Shown: in pieces, positions 24,790 to 34,381 of the stretch
Position numbering within the stretch: the stretch's first letter is position 1
Layout: each line of letters opens with the position of its first letter
Assembly: GCF_003544815.1 (NCBI RefSeq)
Contig: NZ_CP032100.1
Location: 868,001-932,000, forward strand
Reading direction: 5' to 3'
Length of the DNA: 64,000 bases
Source: Arcobacter suis CECT 7833
GTDB lineage: Bacteria > Campylobacterota > Campylobacteria > Campylobacterales > Arcobacteraceae
Translations under genes and position numbers: made by a program
Notes under the pieces: generated by a model
What the model saw: the letters and a program-made list of their open reading frames with translations, nothing else
Told to the model about the DNA's origin: nothing
The model's database searches: none

Positions 24790-25118
24790 TGAGAGCAGGA
24801 GCTTTTAATAAATATATAGATTTTCTTTCAAAAAACAAAACTCCAGATGCAATTGGAGCTAGAAAAGTAGAGTTTGAAAATGTATTTAATCAGAAAGTTC
24901 CTGCAAGTATAAGAGATATTCAGACTACTGAAAAGTATTTTGACAATTCGGTTCTATCAAAAACGGAGTTAATTATTTCAGTTAGGTATAACTCATTGAT
25001 TAATGAAAAATTAGTTATTGAATATCAGGGCAGAAAATATGAAATTATTAAAATAAACAATATTTATGCTCAAAATAAACAGTTATTAATCGCTGTAAAA
25101 GGTTTTGATAATGAGTGA
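24789..25118 (+). CDS. Head closure/head-tail joining protein
   Basis: The 109-residue beta-rich product begins MRAGAFNKYIDFLSKNKTP and contains PASIRDIQTTEKYFDN and VIEYQGRKYEIIKINNI, the normal pattern of SPP1 gp16-like joining proteins. It overlaps both neighbours. Confidence 0.75.
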   Translation: MRAGAFNKYIDFLSKNKTPDAIGARKVEFENVFNQKVPASIRDIQTTEKYFDNSVLSKTELIISVRYNSLINEKLVIEYQGRKYEIIKINNIYAQNKQLLIAVKGFDNE

Positions 25119-25518
25119 AATCAAAGGTTTAAAAGAACTTTCAAAAGCTTTGAAAGCTTTTCCACAAAATGTTCAAAACAATATTTTAAATAGTGCAGTA
25201 AGAGCTGGGATTGTTACTATTCAAAAAGAAGCAAAAAAGAATGTTCCAAAAAGAAAAAGAAAATTAGAAAAAGCAATTGTAATCAAAAAAAGACGACCAA
25301 AAAACAAGAATCAAATCAAATATCAACTTGGGATTAAACAAGGTGGAGAAGATGATGCTTATTATGGACATATCGTTGAATTTGGTAGTTCTAAAATGCA
25401 AGCTGAACCTTATATGAGACCAGCTCTTGAATCAAAAGCAGATGAAGTAATAAATGAAGTTAGAAAAAAGATGTCTCAACGAATAGATAAAGAGATTGAA
25501 AGAAGTAAAAATGCTTAA
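25111..25518 (+). CDS. HK97 gp10-like tail component
   Basis: I take the ATG at 25111 (MSEIKGLKEL). GIVTIQKEAKKNVPKRKRKL and a C-terminal HIVEFGSSKMQAEPYMRPAL are hallmarks of the gp10 family, which joins the tail terminator to the head. It is about 135 residues. Confidence 0.82.
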   Translation: MSEIKGLKELSKALKAFPQNVQNNILNSAVRAGIVTIQKEAKKNVPKRKRKLEKAIVIKKRRPKNKNQIKYQLGIKQGGEDDAYYGHIVEFGSSKMQAEPYMRPALESKADEVINEVRKKMSQRIDKEIERSKNA

Positions 25519-25858
25519 ACAATTTGTATATCAAAGTTTAAAAAGTAATGAAATTACAGCAATCGTAGAAGATAGAATATTTTCTAAAAAGATAGAAAGT
25601 GATACTGCATTTCCTGCTATTACTTATCAAAGAATTATTGACAATACAGAACAGCATTTAAAAGGTATGGATAAAGAAAAAGGTATTTTTCAAATATCTC
25701 TTTATTCAAAAGATGAGTTGGAACTTGAAAATTTATTTCAAGTTTTAAAAGAGAGTTTAAAAAATATAGCAATATATAAAAATGCAGTTGATGCCTATGA
25801 AAGTGATACAAAACTTCATAGTATCAAAGCAGATTATCAATTTTATAAAAAGGATTAA
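25511..25858 (+). CDS. Tail completion protein (DUF3168-like)
   Basis: From ATG 25511 the product starts MLKQFVYQSLKSNEITAIV. AFPAITYQRI and the GIFQISLYSKDELELENL segment fit the DUF3168/tail terminator family. It overlaps the gp10-like gene by 8 bp and is about 115 residues. Confidence 0.72.
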   Translation: MLKQFVYQSLKSNEITAIVEDRIFSKKIESDTAFPAITYQRIIDNTEQHLKGMDKEKGIFQISLYSKDELELENLFQVLKESLKNIAIYKNAVDAYESDTKLHSIKADYQFYKKD

Positions 25859-25861
25859 AGC

Positions 25862-26302
25862 ATGAGTTTAGCAATTAGCGGTCAAGGTGCAACAATTAGT
25901 GTAAGTGTAGATGGAACAACTTTTATTGAAGTTGGCGAAGTAAAAACATTTGGGGGTATTGGTGGTGGAACGCCATCGGTTAAAGATGTAACACATCTAA
26001 AATCGAAAGGAAAAGAGAAAAAAGTAGGTTTGAAAGATGAGGGTCAAGTTACTTTTAGTGGAAATTATATAGAAGATGATCCTGGACAAGGAATGTTAGA
26101 AAATGCGAGAGGTGAGACTATCTCACTAACAATGAAAGTTGAATTAGATAATAAAAAAACACCAGAAGGTAAAGGGACTACTTGGGTTTTTGAGGTTTTT
26201 GTTTTAACATTTAAATCGGACGGTATTGGTGTTGATGAAACATTAATATTTGATTCAAGTTGTGAAATCACTGGTTCTGTTACAAAAACTAAGGCTTCGT
26301 AA
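25862..26302 (+). CDS. Major tail tube protein
   Basis: The 146-residue beta-rich product starts MSLAISGQGATISVSVDGT. EVGEVKTFGGIGGG, SVKDVTHLKSKGKEK and a late GSVTKTKAS match lambda gpV-type tail tube subunits. It polymerises into the flexible tail. Confidence 0.82.
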   Translation: MSLAISGQGATISVSVDGTTFIEVGEVKTFGGIGGGTPSVKDVTHLKSKGKEKKVGLKDEGQVTFSGNYIEDDPGQGMLENARGETISLTMKVELDNKKTPEGKGTTWVFEVFVLTFKSDGIGVDETLIFDSSCEITGSVTKTKAS

Positions 26303-26652
26303 TGTTTTTTAAAAAAAATACTTTTAATAAAGAAGAGTTCATTAAAAAAAATACAATAAATAAATTTCCTTTTGAAAAAAAAGAAGGTTTATTTGTCAGT
26401 GAGCTAACAATTAAAGAGAAATTTTTAATTGAAAATAAATTGATTGAAAATGCTATTTCAGTAGAAGATAAAAAACTAAAAGTAACAGATGAATCATATT
26501 TTGATTCTATTTGCTTAAGAGTTTCTCTTGGATTGGTGGATGCTGATGGTAATAAAGTCTTTATCCCTGAAGAAATTAAAAATCTAAAAGATAAAGAATT
26601 TGTTGAGAGTGCAAATGAAAAGATTTTAGAGGTAAATAAAGTAAAAAAGTAG
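26302..26652 (+). CDS. Tail assembly chaperone (G-like)
   Basis: The 116-residue product precedes the tape measure gene and ends at TAG 26650. Its last codons, GTA AAA AAG TAG, contain the slippery heptamer A AAA AAG (26643-26649). The alternative frame continues as a T-like domain, so this is the lambda gpG equivalent. It keeps the tape measure unfolded before assembly. Confidence 0.78.
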   Translation: MFFKKNTFNKEEFIKKNTINKFPFEKKEGLFVSELTIKEKFLIENKLIENAISVEDKKLKVTDESYFDSICLRVSLGLVDADGNKVFIPEEIKNLKDKEFVESANEKILEVNKVKK

Positions 26653-26960
26653 ATGATAGGCGGTTTTTATTCCGTCTAGCATTAAATCTTGGTTGTACTG
26701 TATCAGAACTTGAAAACAAGATGTCATATAAAGAGCTTTGTGAGTGGTATGAATATTCACAAATTGAGCCTTTTTTATCTGATAGAGTAGAAATAATGTT
26801 AGCAAAAGAGATGCAACTATTTGCAAATGTAAATAGAAATCAAAAATCAAAACCTTTTTTAATTGAAGATTTTATGATAACAATTAAAAAAGAACCAAAA
26901 AAAGAGCAATCTTTAGCAGAACAAATCATTGAAGCAATGAATAATATTAAGAAAGGATAG
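26643..26960 (+). CDS. T-like domain made by -1 frameshift (GT fusion)
   Basis: After slippage at 26643-26649 the -1 frame starts with GTA at 26649 and reads VDDRRFLFRLALNLGCTVSE, then MSYKELCEWYEYSQIEPF, the normal T-domain pattern. It stops at 26960, giving a fusion of about 219 residues. A 7-bp stem TAGGCGG/CCGTCTA (one G-U) with an 8-nt loop begins 7 nt after the slip site, the classical stimulator. The ATG at 26721 alone would omit conserved residues, so independent initiation is unlikely. Confidence 0.82.
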   Translation, partial: KKVDDRRFLFRLALNLGCTVSELENKMSYKELCEWYEYSQIEPFLSDRVEIMLAKEMQLFANVNRNQKSKPFLIEDFMITIKKEPKKEQSLAEQIIEAMNNIKKG

Positions 26961-26962
26961 TA

Positions 26963-29104
26963 ATGGCTACAAAAATAGGTGGAGTATTAATTGATGTAGC
27001 TGCTGATGTATCAAAGTTAGTTGAGGGTATGACAAAAGCTCAACAAACAGTTGATAAAACAGTTAGCAATATAAAATCATCACTTGGTCCTCTAGCTGGT
27101 ATTATCTCAGGAATAGTTTCAGTTTCTACTATGAAAAATATTATTGATACAGCTGATGCTATGGGAGAACAAGCTCAAAAATTAGCATTAAGCTCTGAAG
27201 CTTGGAGTAAATATACTTACATAGCCAAATTTGCAGGAGTTGAAATCTCAACTTTAGAGTCTGGTTTTTCAAAATTAATTGCAAATATAAATGACTTTAA
27301 TCGTGATGGTGGTGGTGGAGCTGCTAAAGCTTTTGAAGAGCTAGGGATTAGTGCTTCATTTGCAAAAGAGAATTTTACATCAACTGAAAAAACTTTCGAC
27401 ATAATCGTTTCTAAACTTCAAAGCATGGACGATGGATATAAAAAAACTGCATTAGTTCAAGAGATTTTTGGAAAAGGTGCAGGTGATTTAGTAAGATATA
27501 CCGACCTTGGAGCAGATGGGATTGAAAGACTTGGTAAACAAGCTGAAATAACAGGAAATATAATCTCTCAGGATTTTGCAAATAATGCTGGTGAGTTGAA
27601 TGATGGATTAGATGCCCTTGGTTCAATTTCAACTGGTGTAGGAAATAAAATCATGACAGTTTTTACTCCTGCATTAGTAGAAGCAAGTAGAGCCGTTTCT
27701 GATTTTTTAGATATTCAAAGAGAAATGAGTGCTTTTGAACTAAACCAAAAAATACAAGAGACATCAAAACATATTAAAGATTTAGAAAATGACTTAAAGT
27801 CAGTTTCTCTTGGAGATAAACTTTTTGGAAATAGTGAGGATGGTAAAACATCTGCTGAATTAAGAGCTGCTAAAAATAATTTGAATGCATATAAAGAACA
27901 ATTAGAACAAACATTAAAAGTTGAAGAAAAAATCTCAAAACAAAAACAAGATTCATTTAATGCAGGGAAGAATCAAGTTAATGAAGAAAATGAAGCTAAA
28001 AAACAAGTAGAAGCATCAAAAAAACATGCTGAAGAAAGAATAAAGCTAGAAGAAGATTTTAACAATAAATATAAACAAGCAACTATGAGTAAATATGATT
28101 ATCAAGTCTCTTTACTTGATGCTGAAAAACAAAAATTATTGAATAATAAAATATCTGCTGTAAAAGTTGAAGAATGGTATCAATCAAAAATAAAAGAAGC
28201 AAATGAAACTAGGGTAAAAGAGCAGGAAGATAATGATAAAGAGATATTAGAAAAACAAAAACAATTTACTAATGAATATAATCAATCAGTAATGACACGA
28301 TTTGATTATGAGAGAGAACAGCTCAATCAACAACGAAGTGAATTGAAAAAACAAAAACAAGATGAAGTAAAAATAGAAGAAATGTATTCTGCTAAATCTA
28401 AAGAAATAGCAGCAGATGAAGCTGAATATTATAAGAAAATGGAACAAGAAAAAAGAGAAGCTTCAAATGATTGGCATATGGGAATGGAAGATGCTGTTAA
28501 AGAGTACCAAGACAATGTAAATGATAACTATGCTCAATCTAAAATGTTTTTTGAAAGAACTTTAGATGGTATGAGTAGTTCTCTAGCTGATTTTGTGGTT
28601 GAAGGAAAATCTAGTTTCAGTGATTTTGCAAGAAGTTTGGGTAGTGATTTAGCAAAACTTGTTATTCAAAAACAACTTGCAGGAATAGCAGGTAATCTAT
28701 TTGATAATAGTGGTATTTCTAGTGCTTTTAGTAGTATTTTTGCTTCTGCACATGGTAATGTATTTGAAGGTGGACATGATGTTGCATTTGCAACAGGTGG
28801 AGTTGTTGGGAGTCCTACATACTTTCCTATGACAAATGGTAAAACTGGACTTATGGGGGAAGCAGGACCTGAAGCAATTATTCCATTAAGTAGAGTTGGA
28901 AGTGATTTAGGAGTTAAGTCTATTCCTTCTAAAGTTGTTTTAAATATTCAAAATAATACTTCAAGTGAAATAACAGCTGACAAAATAAGTGAACTTACAC
29001 AAAATAATCAAAATGGAGAAGCAGAAAAGGTTTTAACAATTGTAATGAATGGAGTAAGCAGAAACACAATGGGAATTCGAGATATTATCAAAGGGACTAG
29101 ATAA
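26963..29104 (+). CDS. Tail tape measure protein
   Basis: The 713-residue product has an N-terminal segment ADVSKLVEGMTKAQQTVDKT, hydrophobic patches, a long charged coiled region (260-530), and a lambda-type C-terminus (LADFVVEGKSSFSDFARSLG, then FATGGVVGSPTYFPM and GLMGEAGPEAIIPL). Its length implies a tail of about 100 nm by the usual 0.15 nm per residue rule. Confidence 0.92.
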   Translation: MATKIGGVLIDVAADVSKLVEGMTKAQQTVDKTVSNIKSSLGPLAGIISGIVSVSTMKNIIDTADAMGEQAQKLALSSEAWSKYTYIAKFAGVEISTLESGFSKLIANINDFNRDGGGGAAKAFEELGISASFAKENFTSTEKTFDIIVSKLQSMDDGYKKTALVQEIFGKGAGDLVRYTDLGADGIERLGKQAEITGNIISQDFANNAGELNDGLDALGSISTGVGNKIMTVFTPALVEASRAVSDFLDIQREMSAFELNQKIQETSKHIKDLENDLKSVSLGDKLFGNSEDGKTSAELRAAKNNLNAYKEQLEQTLKVEEKISKQKQDSFNAGKNQVNEENEAKKQVEASKKHAEERIKLEEDFNNKYKQATMSKYDYQVSLLDAEKQKLLNNKISAVKVEEWYQSKIKEANETRVKEQEDNDKEILEKQKQFTNEYNQSVMTRFDYEREQLNQQRSELKKQKQDEVKIEEMYSAKSKEIAADEAEYYKKMEQEKREASNDWHMGMEDAVKEYQDNVNDNYAQSKMFFERTLDGMSSSLADFVVEGKSSFSDFARSLGSDLAKLVIQKQLAGIAGNLFDNSGISSAFSSIFASAHGNVFEGGHDVAFATGGVVGSPTYFPMTNGKTGLMGEAGPEAIIPLSRVGSDLGVKSIPSKVVLNIQNNTSSEITADKISELTQNNQNGEAEKVLTIVMNGVSRNTMGIRDIIKGTR

Positions 29105-29439
29105 TGGCTATTTATCCTACTACTTTAAATATTGAAAGCTTTGATGAAAAAACTATTAAACCAGTTTCTACAAGTAGTTATAACAGTGGATATTCTCAAA
29201 AAGTTGCAAAATATACTAGAAAAATTCTAGCTTTTTCTTTTACACATGAGAATTTAACATTAGTCGAAAAAATAGAATTAGATACATTCTTTACAACAAA
29301 TCAAGGTCTTAGTTTTAGTTTTGTTCATCCATTAACGGATGATGTATATGAAGTTAATTTTGAAATGGATGAAATCAATTTTTCATACGATAAAACAATG
29401 AAAACTTATAGCACTAAAATAGCTATAAAAGAGGTTTAA
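29104..29439 (+). CDS. Minor tail protein (lambda M-like)
   Basis: The 111-residue product with FTHENLTLVEKIELDTFF and GLSFSFVHPLTDDVYEV fits the small tail-tip proteins that follow the tape measure in lambda-like phages. It overlaps the tape measure gene by 1 bp. Confidence 0.65.
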   Translation: MAIYPTTLNIESFDEKTIKPVSTSSYNSGYSQKVAKYTRKILAFSFTHENLTLVEKIELDTFFTTNQGLSFSFVHPLTDDVYEVNFEMDEINFSYDKTMKTYSTKIAIKEV

Positions 29440-29441
29440 AA

Positions 29442-30065
29442 ATGTTATCTGATATTACAAAAATAGAAAAAAACCAACTAAATAGCAACAGCGTTTGGCT
29501 TAGTATGTTGGAAATAAATATTCCATCTGTTGCAGAAACTCTAAGAATTGTAAATAACAATGAAGATATAACTTGGAAAAGTTTTACTTGGCTTAAATTC
29601 CCTTTTGAGCTTGATGAAATATCACAATCTGTGAATGCTGAAACTAGCCAGTTTCAAATAAAAGTTGGAAATGTAAAAAATATAATAGGTCAATATATTC
29701 GACAATATGATGCTTATGTAAAAACAAATGGTTTTGAAGCAATAACTGTCGTTTTATATATTGTAAATAGTAAAGATTTAGCAAATACAACACCAGTTTA
29801 TAGCACAAACCTAATACTTACAACTTCAAATTTAAATCATTTAGAAGTTAGTTTTACAGTAAGTGCTAGGGATTTGTTCCGTGCTAGAACACCACAAACT
29901 AGAATGTTTCCTAACTCTTGTAGATTCAAATTTAAATCTACTCTTTGTGGATATTCAGGACCAGTATCTTTATGTGATAAATCACTTTCAAGATGCAGAC
30001 AACTTGAGAATTCTAAAAGATATGGCGGTTTTCCAGCTATTGGGAATCAAGGAGTTTCAATATGA
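29442..30065 (+). CDS. Minor tail protein L-like with four-cysteine cluster
   Basis: The 207-residue product ends with a cysteine pattern C..CGY..C....C (PNSCRFKFKSTLCGY, VSLCDKSLSRC) followed by KRYGGFPAIGNQG. Lambda gpL uses the same four cysteines to bind an iron-sulfur cluster in the tail tip. The match is in motif and gene order. Confidence 0.78.
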   Translation: MLSDITKIEKNQLNSNSVWLSMLEINIPSVAETLRIVNNNEDITWKSFTWLKFPFELDEISQSVNAETSQFQIKVGNVKNIIGQYIRQYDAYVKTNGFEAITVVLYIVNSKDLANTTPVYSTNLILTTSNLNHLEVSFTVSARDLFRARTPQTRMFPNSCRFKFKSTLCGYSGPVSLCDKSLSRCRQLENSKRYGGFPAIGNQGVSI

Positions 30066-30451
30066 TAAGTAGATTTATTGGTATTCCTTTCGTTTCTAAA
30101 GGTAGAACTTTTAGAGGGTGTGATTGTTATGGACTTGTAAAGCTTTATTATAAAGAAGTTTTAAATATTGAAATTCCTGAAACTGTAATTACAGCAGAAC
30201 AACCAAGACGAACATTTGCAAATTATTTAAATGAGATTTCAAAAAACTGGACTTCAACAGTTCCATCTAAAAATGCAGTTGTTGCAATGGCTGTAAATGC
30301 TGAACATCCAACTTTAATAACTCATTTTGCAGTGATGATTGATGATAAAAGATTTATTGATACAAGGGAAAATATGAGTTCATATCTAACAAGTATTAAT
30401 GATGAAAAAATAAAAAACCAAATAAAAGGATTTTACAAATGGCAACATTAA
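30062..30451 (+). CDS. NlpC/P60-type tail peptidase (K-like)
   Basis: Cys in RGCDCYGLVKLYYKE and His in LITHFAVMIDDKRFIDTREN give the NlpC/P60 catalytic pair. The 129-residue product lacks the Mov34-like half of lambda gpK. It probably cleaves peptidoglycan at entry or processes the tip. Confidence 0.75.
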   Translation: MISRFIGIPFVSKGRTFRGCDCYGLVKLYYKEVLNIEIPETVITAEQPRRTFANYLNEISKNWTSTVPSKNAVVAMAVNAEHPTLITHFAVMIDDKRFIDTRENMSSYLTSINDEKIKNQIKGFYKWQH

Positions 30452-33400
30452 CAACAATACTAAATCCTTTTAATCCAAATGAAAAAACAGTTCAAAGGAT
30501 AAATCCATGTTTTATTTATGAGTGTTTAGTTCCATACAGTGAAGACATAGAATTTGTAGTATCTTTAAATGGGAATATCACAGAAAACTATGAATACAAA
30601 CTAAAAGAAAATGACTTTTTAGTAATAGTTCCTATACCTGCAGGTGGTGGCGGTGGTGGTAAAAATGTAATTAGAATCGTTGCAATGGTAGCACTTGTAG
30701 TTGCTTCTCAGGGTTTAGCTGCTGGATTTATGGGAGCGACTGCAGGGATGGTGGGAGCTGGTGTTTATGGTGGAATGACTGGAGCTTTTATTTTGGGTGG
30801 TTTGCAAGCAGGGATTATTATTGGTGGTGGTATGCTAGTAAATGCACTTTTACCAGCTGCATCACCATCTGTTGCAACTTCAACAGCTCTTAGTGAAGTA
30901 TCTCCTACTTATGCTTATAGTGGTGGTTCAAATAATCGTGAGGTTGGAACAACTCTCCCTATTATATTGGGAACAGCGAGAGTAACACCACCAGTTATTG
31001 CTAGTTATTTATCATTAGATGGTGATAAACAATATCTAAATATTCTAATGGCTGTAAATGATGGAGTTGTAAATAATATAAGTGATATAGAAATAAATAA
31101 TCAAGCAATATTAAATTTTAATGATGTTGAATATTTTACAACTTTAGGAACTGAAAATCAAACAGCAATCGGAAATTTTAGAGATACTGCAACAACGATT
31201 TCATTAAGTAGAAATCTAAATGAATTAAATTATGAAACTACATATACAACAGTTTCAAACACTATAAATGAACTTGAAGTTGTTATGCTTTTTGGAAGTG
31301 GTTTATTTAGTATTTCAGATGATGGGACTTATTTAAATAAATCTGTATCTTTTGAAATAAGTTATAAAAAAAGCAGTAGTACAACTTGGATAACTCAATC
31401 TTATACCGTTTCAAATACTTATAAAACTTCAAAAAGATTAAGTTATAGATTTAAAAATCTTGAAGTAGATACTTATGATGTTAAGATAAAAAGAACAAGT
31501 TCTTATGATACCAATACAAGAGTTGCAAATGCTCTTAGTTTAGATTATATAAATGAAATAGTGTATGATGATTTTTGTTATCCAGGTGTTGCCTTACTTG
31601 CTATTAATGCAATGGCAACAGATCAATTAAATGGTAGTATTCCTACAATAACTTGTTTAGTAAATAATACAGGAACTGTAAAACAAAAAAATAACCCAGC
31701 TTGGGCTTGTTATGATTTATTAAAAAGAGAAGGGATTCCTGACGAAGATATTAACTTAACAAAATTCCAAGAGTGGGCAGATTTTTGTACTGCTAAAAAC
31801 TTAACAGTTGGTTTATATTTAGATTCTCAACAAGAGCTTCAATCAGCTTTAAATATGATATCTGTTTTAGGTCGTGGGATTGTATTACAGTTTGGAAGTA
31901 TCTTTACTCCAATTGTTGAAAAAGTAGTTGATATTCCAACTCAAGGTTTTTTATTCACTGGTGGAAATATTATTGATAGTTCATTTTCAATCTCATATAT
32001 TCCATACAATGAACGAAGTAATACTATTGAAGTTACATACTATGATGAAACGGATAGTTATAAATCTAAAACAGTTCAAGTTCAATCACATGATTTTGAT
32101 TCAAAAACCATGGAAATCAAATCTTCAATTAATTTATATGGTTGCACAAGAAGAGCAATGGCAGCATCTTATGCAAAATTTTTATTAAATAAAAATAGAT
32201 ACATAAGTGAAACTGTATCTTTTACAGCCTTTGTAGATTCCATTGCTTGTAATGTTGGTGATGTAATAAAAGTAGGTGTTAAGTATATGACAAATACTTT
32301 AGCAGATGGAAGAATTTTAGGAGTTGAAAATAATAATACATTAATACTTGACCAAGAAGTAGAACTTTTGGACAATGAAGATTATCAAATACAAATAAGA
32401 TGTATAGATGATGAAATCATGACTATCAATATTCCTTCTGTTAATATGAATACTTTTTCACATAGGATAGAAATTGGAACTTTCCCACGGGAAATTAATA
32501 AATTTGATGTATATGCTCTTGGAAAACTTGATACAGAAGCAACAAATCTTTATAGAGTAACAAGTATTACAAGAGCTAGTGATCTAAAAAGAAAAATATC
32601 TGCAATTGAATATAACGAAGATGTTTATAATGATAGTGCAATTATTAATGTAGAACCAATAGTATTAATTGATAATACAACAAATATTCAAACCGAAGAA
32701 ATCTTAATTCAAAAAAATGATGGAACAATAGATGAAATACTTGTTGTCTCTTTTAATGGTAATAAATTAACTAATACTATTTATTTAGATGGTAAAAAAA
32801 TAGGAACTACAACAACTAATAATTTTGAAATCAAGAATCTTTTAACAAGAGGTAAATCTTATGAAATAAAAGTAAATGATAAAGCTATTTCATATACTTT
32901 TATAGGTCTTTTAGCAAAAATAGGAACACCAACAGATTTAAGTATTAATCTATTAGCTACTAATACAGTTATTTCATGGAGTCCAGTTGCATATGCTGCT
33001 GGATATAGAATATATCATAACAATGTAGTAATTGAAGATAATATTAAATCAAGTACATTTAACTATAAGCTTTTAAAAAATGGTACTCATACTTTTAAAG
33101 TAGAAGCTTTAAATGTAGGGTTAAATCCAAGTGATGCAATTGAAGAAAGTATTGTAGTTGATGTTCCACTTTCTCCAAATGTTAGTGTTGCATATAAAGG
33201 TGAGAATGTACTTATAAAATGGGAAGAGTCAAATTCAACTTATCCAATTTCACACTATATTGTAAGCCATGATGACCTTACAACAATAGCAAAAACAACA
33301 ACATATACAACCAAGGCAAATTGGAATTCAAAGAGTATTACTATTCAAGCTGTTGATATTGCAGGAAATGTTTCTACAATCAGAACAGCTACTTCTACAA

Positions 33401-34380
33401 TAGCCCTTCCAACTGTAACTGAGGTTACTTCAAAAGTTATAGATAACAATATTTTATTGTATTGGAAGCAAACAGCAAAAACTTTACCAATAGCCCATGT
33501 GGAAATAAAAAAAGGTGAAACTTTAGCAACTGCAGAACAAATAGGAACAAATAATTCAACCTTTGCAAACCTTTTTGAGTCTAAAAGTGATTACTACACT
33601 TATTGGATAACACCAGTTGACTCTGCAGGAAATAAAGGAGATAGTTTATCCACTACAGCTCTTGTAAATGAACCACCAGACTATACTCTAAATGCTCAAT
33701 GGTTTAGTGACTTTTCTGGTACAAAATATAATTCATTTTCTGAGTCAAAGAAATTATATTTAGGTATTAAAAATGAGACTTTTGAAAATCACTTTATTGT
33801 AAATAATTGGAGCTCAGCACAAGAGCAAGTAAATGCAGGTTATTTGCTTTATGCACAACCATTTGCAACTACTTCATATTATGAAGAAGTGTTTGATTAT
33901 GGAACTGTTTTAGCTTCAACAACTGTTACAGCAATTCTTGATTATGAAAGAATAGGCAATGGTGGATTCCAAATAGATATTTCAATTAGCGAAGATAATA
34001 CTAATTGGACCTTATATAGTAATAGCTCAAAAGTTACTACTTCAAACTTTAGATATGTGAAAGTAAAAGTTAGTTTTATAGGAAGTGTAAATGATGCCTT
34101 TATCGTAAATACAATGGAGGTAAAACTTGATTCTAAAATCAAAAGTGATAATGGAAAAACAACAGCAAAAGATAGTGATGTACATGGAACAATAGTAAAT
34201 TTTAATAAGTCATTTGTTGATGTAGTAAACATATCTATTACTCCACTTGGAACAACCTTAAAAAATTTTATTTGTGATTTTACAGATGTTCCAAACCCAA
34301 CTTATTTTAAGGTGTATATATACGATATGAATGGAAATAGAATAACAAGCGACTTTACTTGGTCAGCGGAAGGATATTAA
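30439..34380 (+). CDS. Tail tip/host specificity protein (I-J-like fusion)
   Basis: The 1313-residue product begins with an I-like part (1-75), then a Gly/Ala-rich hydrophobic stretch (75-140) after IPAGGGGGGKN, and a J-like core (EVGTTLPIILGTARVTPPVI, ILMAVNDGVVNNISDIEIN). About 840-1080 look like fibronectin-type III repeats. The C-terminal 250 residues are beta-rich and likely contact the receptor. Lambda encodes I and J separately; here they appear fused. A parS-like site is inside the gene at 32481-32494. Confidence 0.85.
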   Translation: MATLTTILNPFNPNEKTVQRINPCFIYECLVPYSEDIEFVVSLNGNITENYEYKLKENDFLVIVPIPAGGGGGGKNVIRIVAMVALVVASQGLAAGFMGATAGMVGAGVYGGMTGAFILGGLQAGIIIGGGMLVNALLPAASPSVATSTALSEVSPTYAYSGGSNNREVGTTLPIILGTARVTPPVIASYLSLDGDKQYLNILMAVNDGVVNNISDIEINNQAILNFNDVEYFTTLGTENQTAIGNFRDTATTISLSRNLNELNYETTYTTVSNTINELEVVMLFGSGLFSISDDGTYLNKSVSFEISYKKSSSTTWITQSYTVSNTYKTSKRLSYRFKNLEVDTYDVKIKRTSSYDTNTRVANALSLDYINEIVYDDFCYPGVALLAINAMATDQLNGSIPTITCLVNNTGTVKQKNNPAWACYDLLKREGIPDEDINLTKFQEWADFCTAKNLTVGLYLDSQQELQSALNMISVLGRGIVLQFGSIFTPIVEKVVDIPTQGFLFTGGNIIDSSFSISYIPYNERSNTIEVTYYDETDSYKSKTVQVQSHDFDSKTMEIKSSINLYGCTRRAMAASYAKFLLNKNRYISETVSFTAFVDSIACNVGDVIKVGVKYMTNTLADGRILGVENNNTLILDQEVELLDNEDYQIQIRCIDDEIMTINIPSVNMNTFSHRIEIGTFPREINKFDVYALGKLDTEATNLYRVTSITRASDLKRKISAIEYNEDVYNDSAIINVEPIVLIDNTTNIQTEEILIQKNDGTIDEILVVSFNGNKLTNTIYLDGKKIGTTTTNNFEIKNLLTRGKSYEIKVNDKAISYTFIGLLAKIGTPTDLSINLLATNTVISWSPVAYAAGYRIYHNNVVIEDNIKSSTFNYKLLKNGTHTFKVEALNVGLNPSDAIEESIVVDVPLSPNVSVAYKGENVLIKWEESNSTYPISHYIVSHDDLTTIAKTTTYTTKANWNSKSITIQAVDIAGNVSTIRTATSTIALPTVTEVTSKVIDNNILLYWKQTAKTLPIAHVEIKKGETLATAEQIGTNNSTFANLFESKSDYYTYWITPVDSAGNKGDSLSTTALVNEPPDYTLNAQWFSDFSGTKYNSFSESKKLYLGIKNETFENHFIVNNWSSAQEQVNAGYLLYAQPFATTSYYEEVFDYGTVLASTTVTAILDYERIGNGGFQIDISISEDNTNWTLYSNSSKVTTSNFRYVKVKVSFIGSVNDAFIVNTMEVKLDSKIKSDNGKTTAKDSDVHGTIVNFNKSFVDVVNISITPLGTTLKNFICDFTDVPNPTYFKVYIYDMNGNRITSDFTWSAEGY
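32481..32494. other. parS-like palindrome TTTCCCACGGGAAA (intragenic)
   Basis: This copy is identical to the intergenic one at 11064-11077 and lies in the tail tip gene, encoding FPRE. Arms are perfect. Confidence 0.55.
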
Positions 34381-34381
34381 T

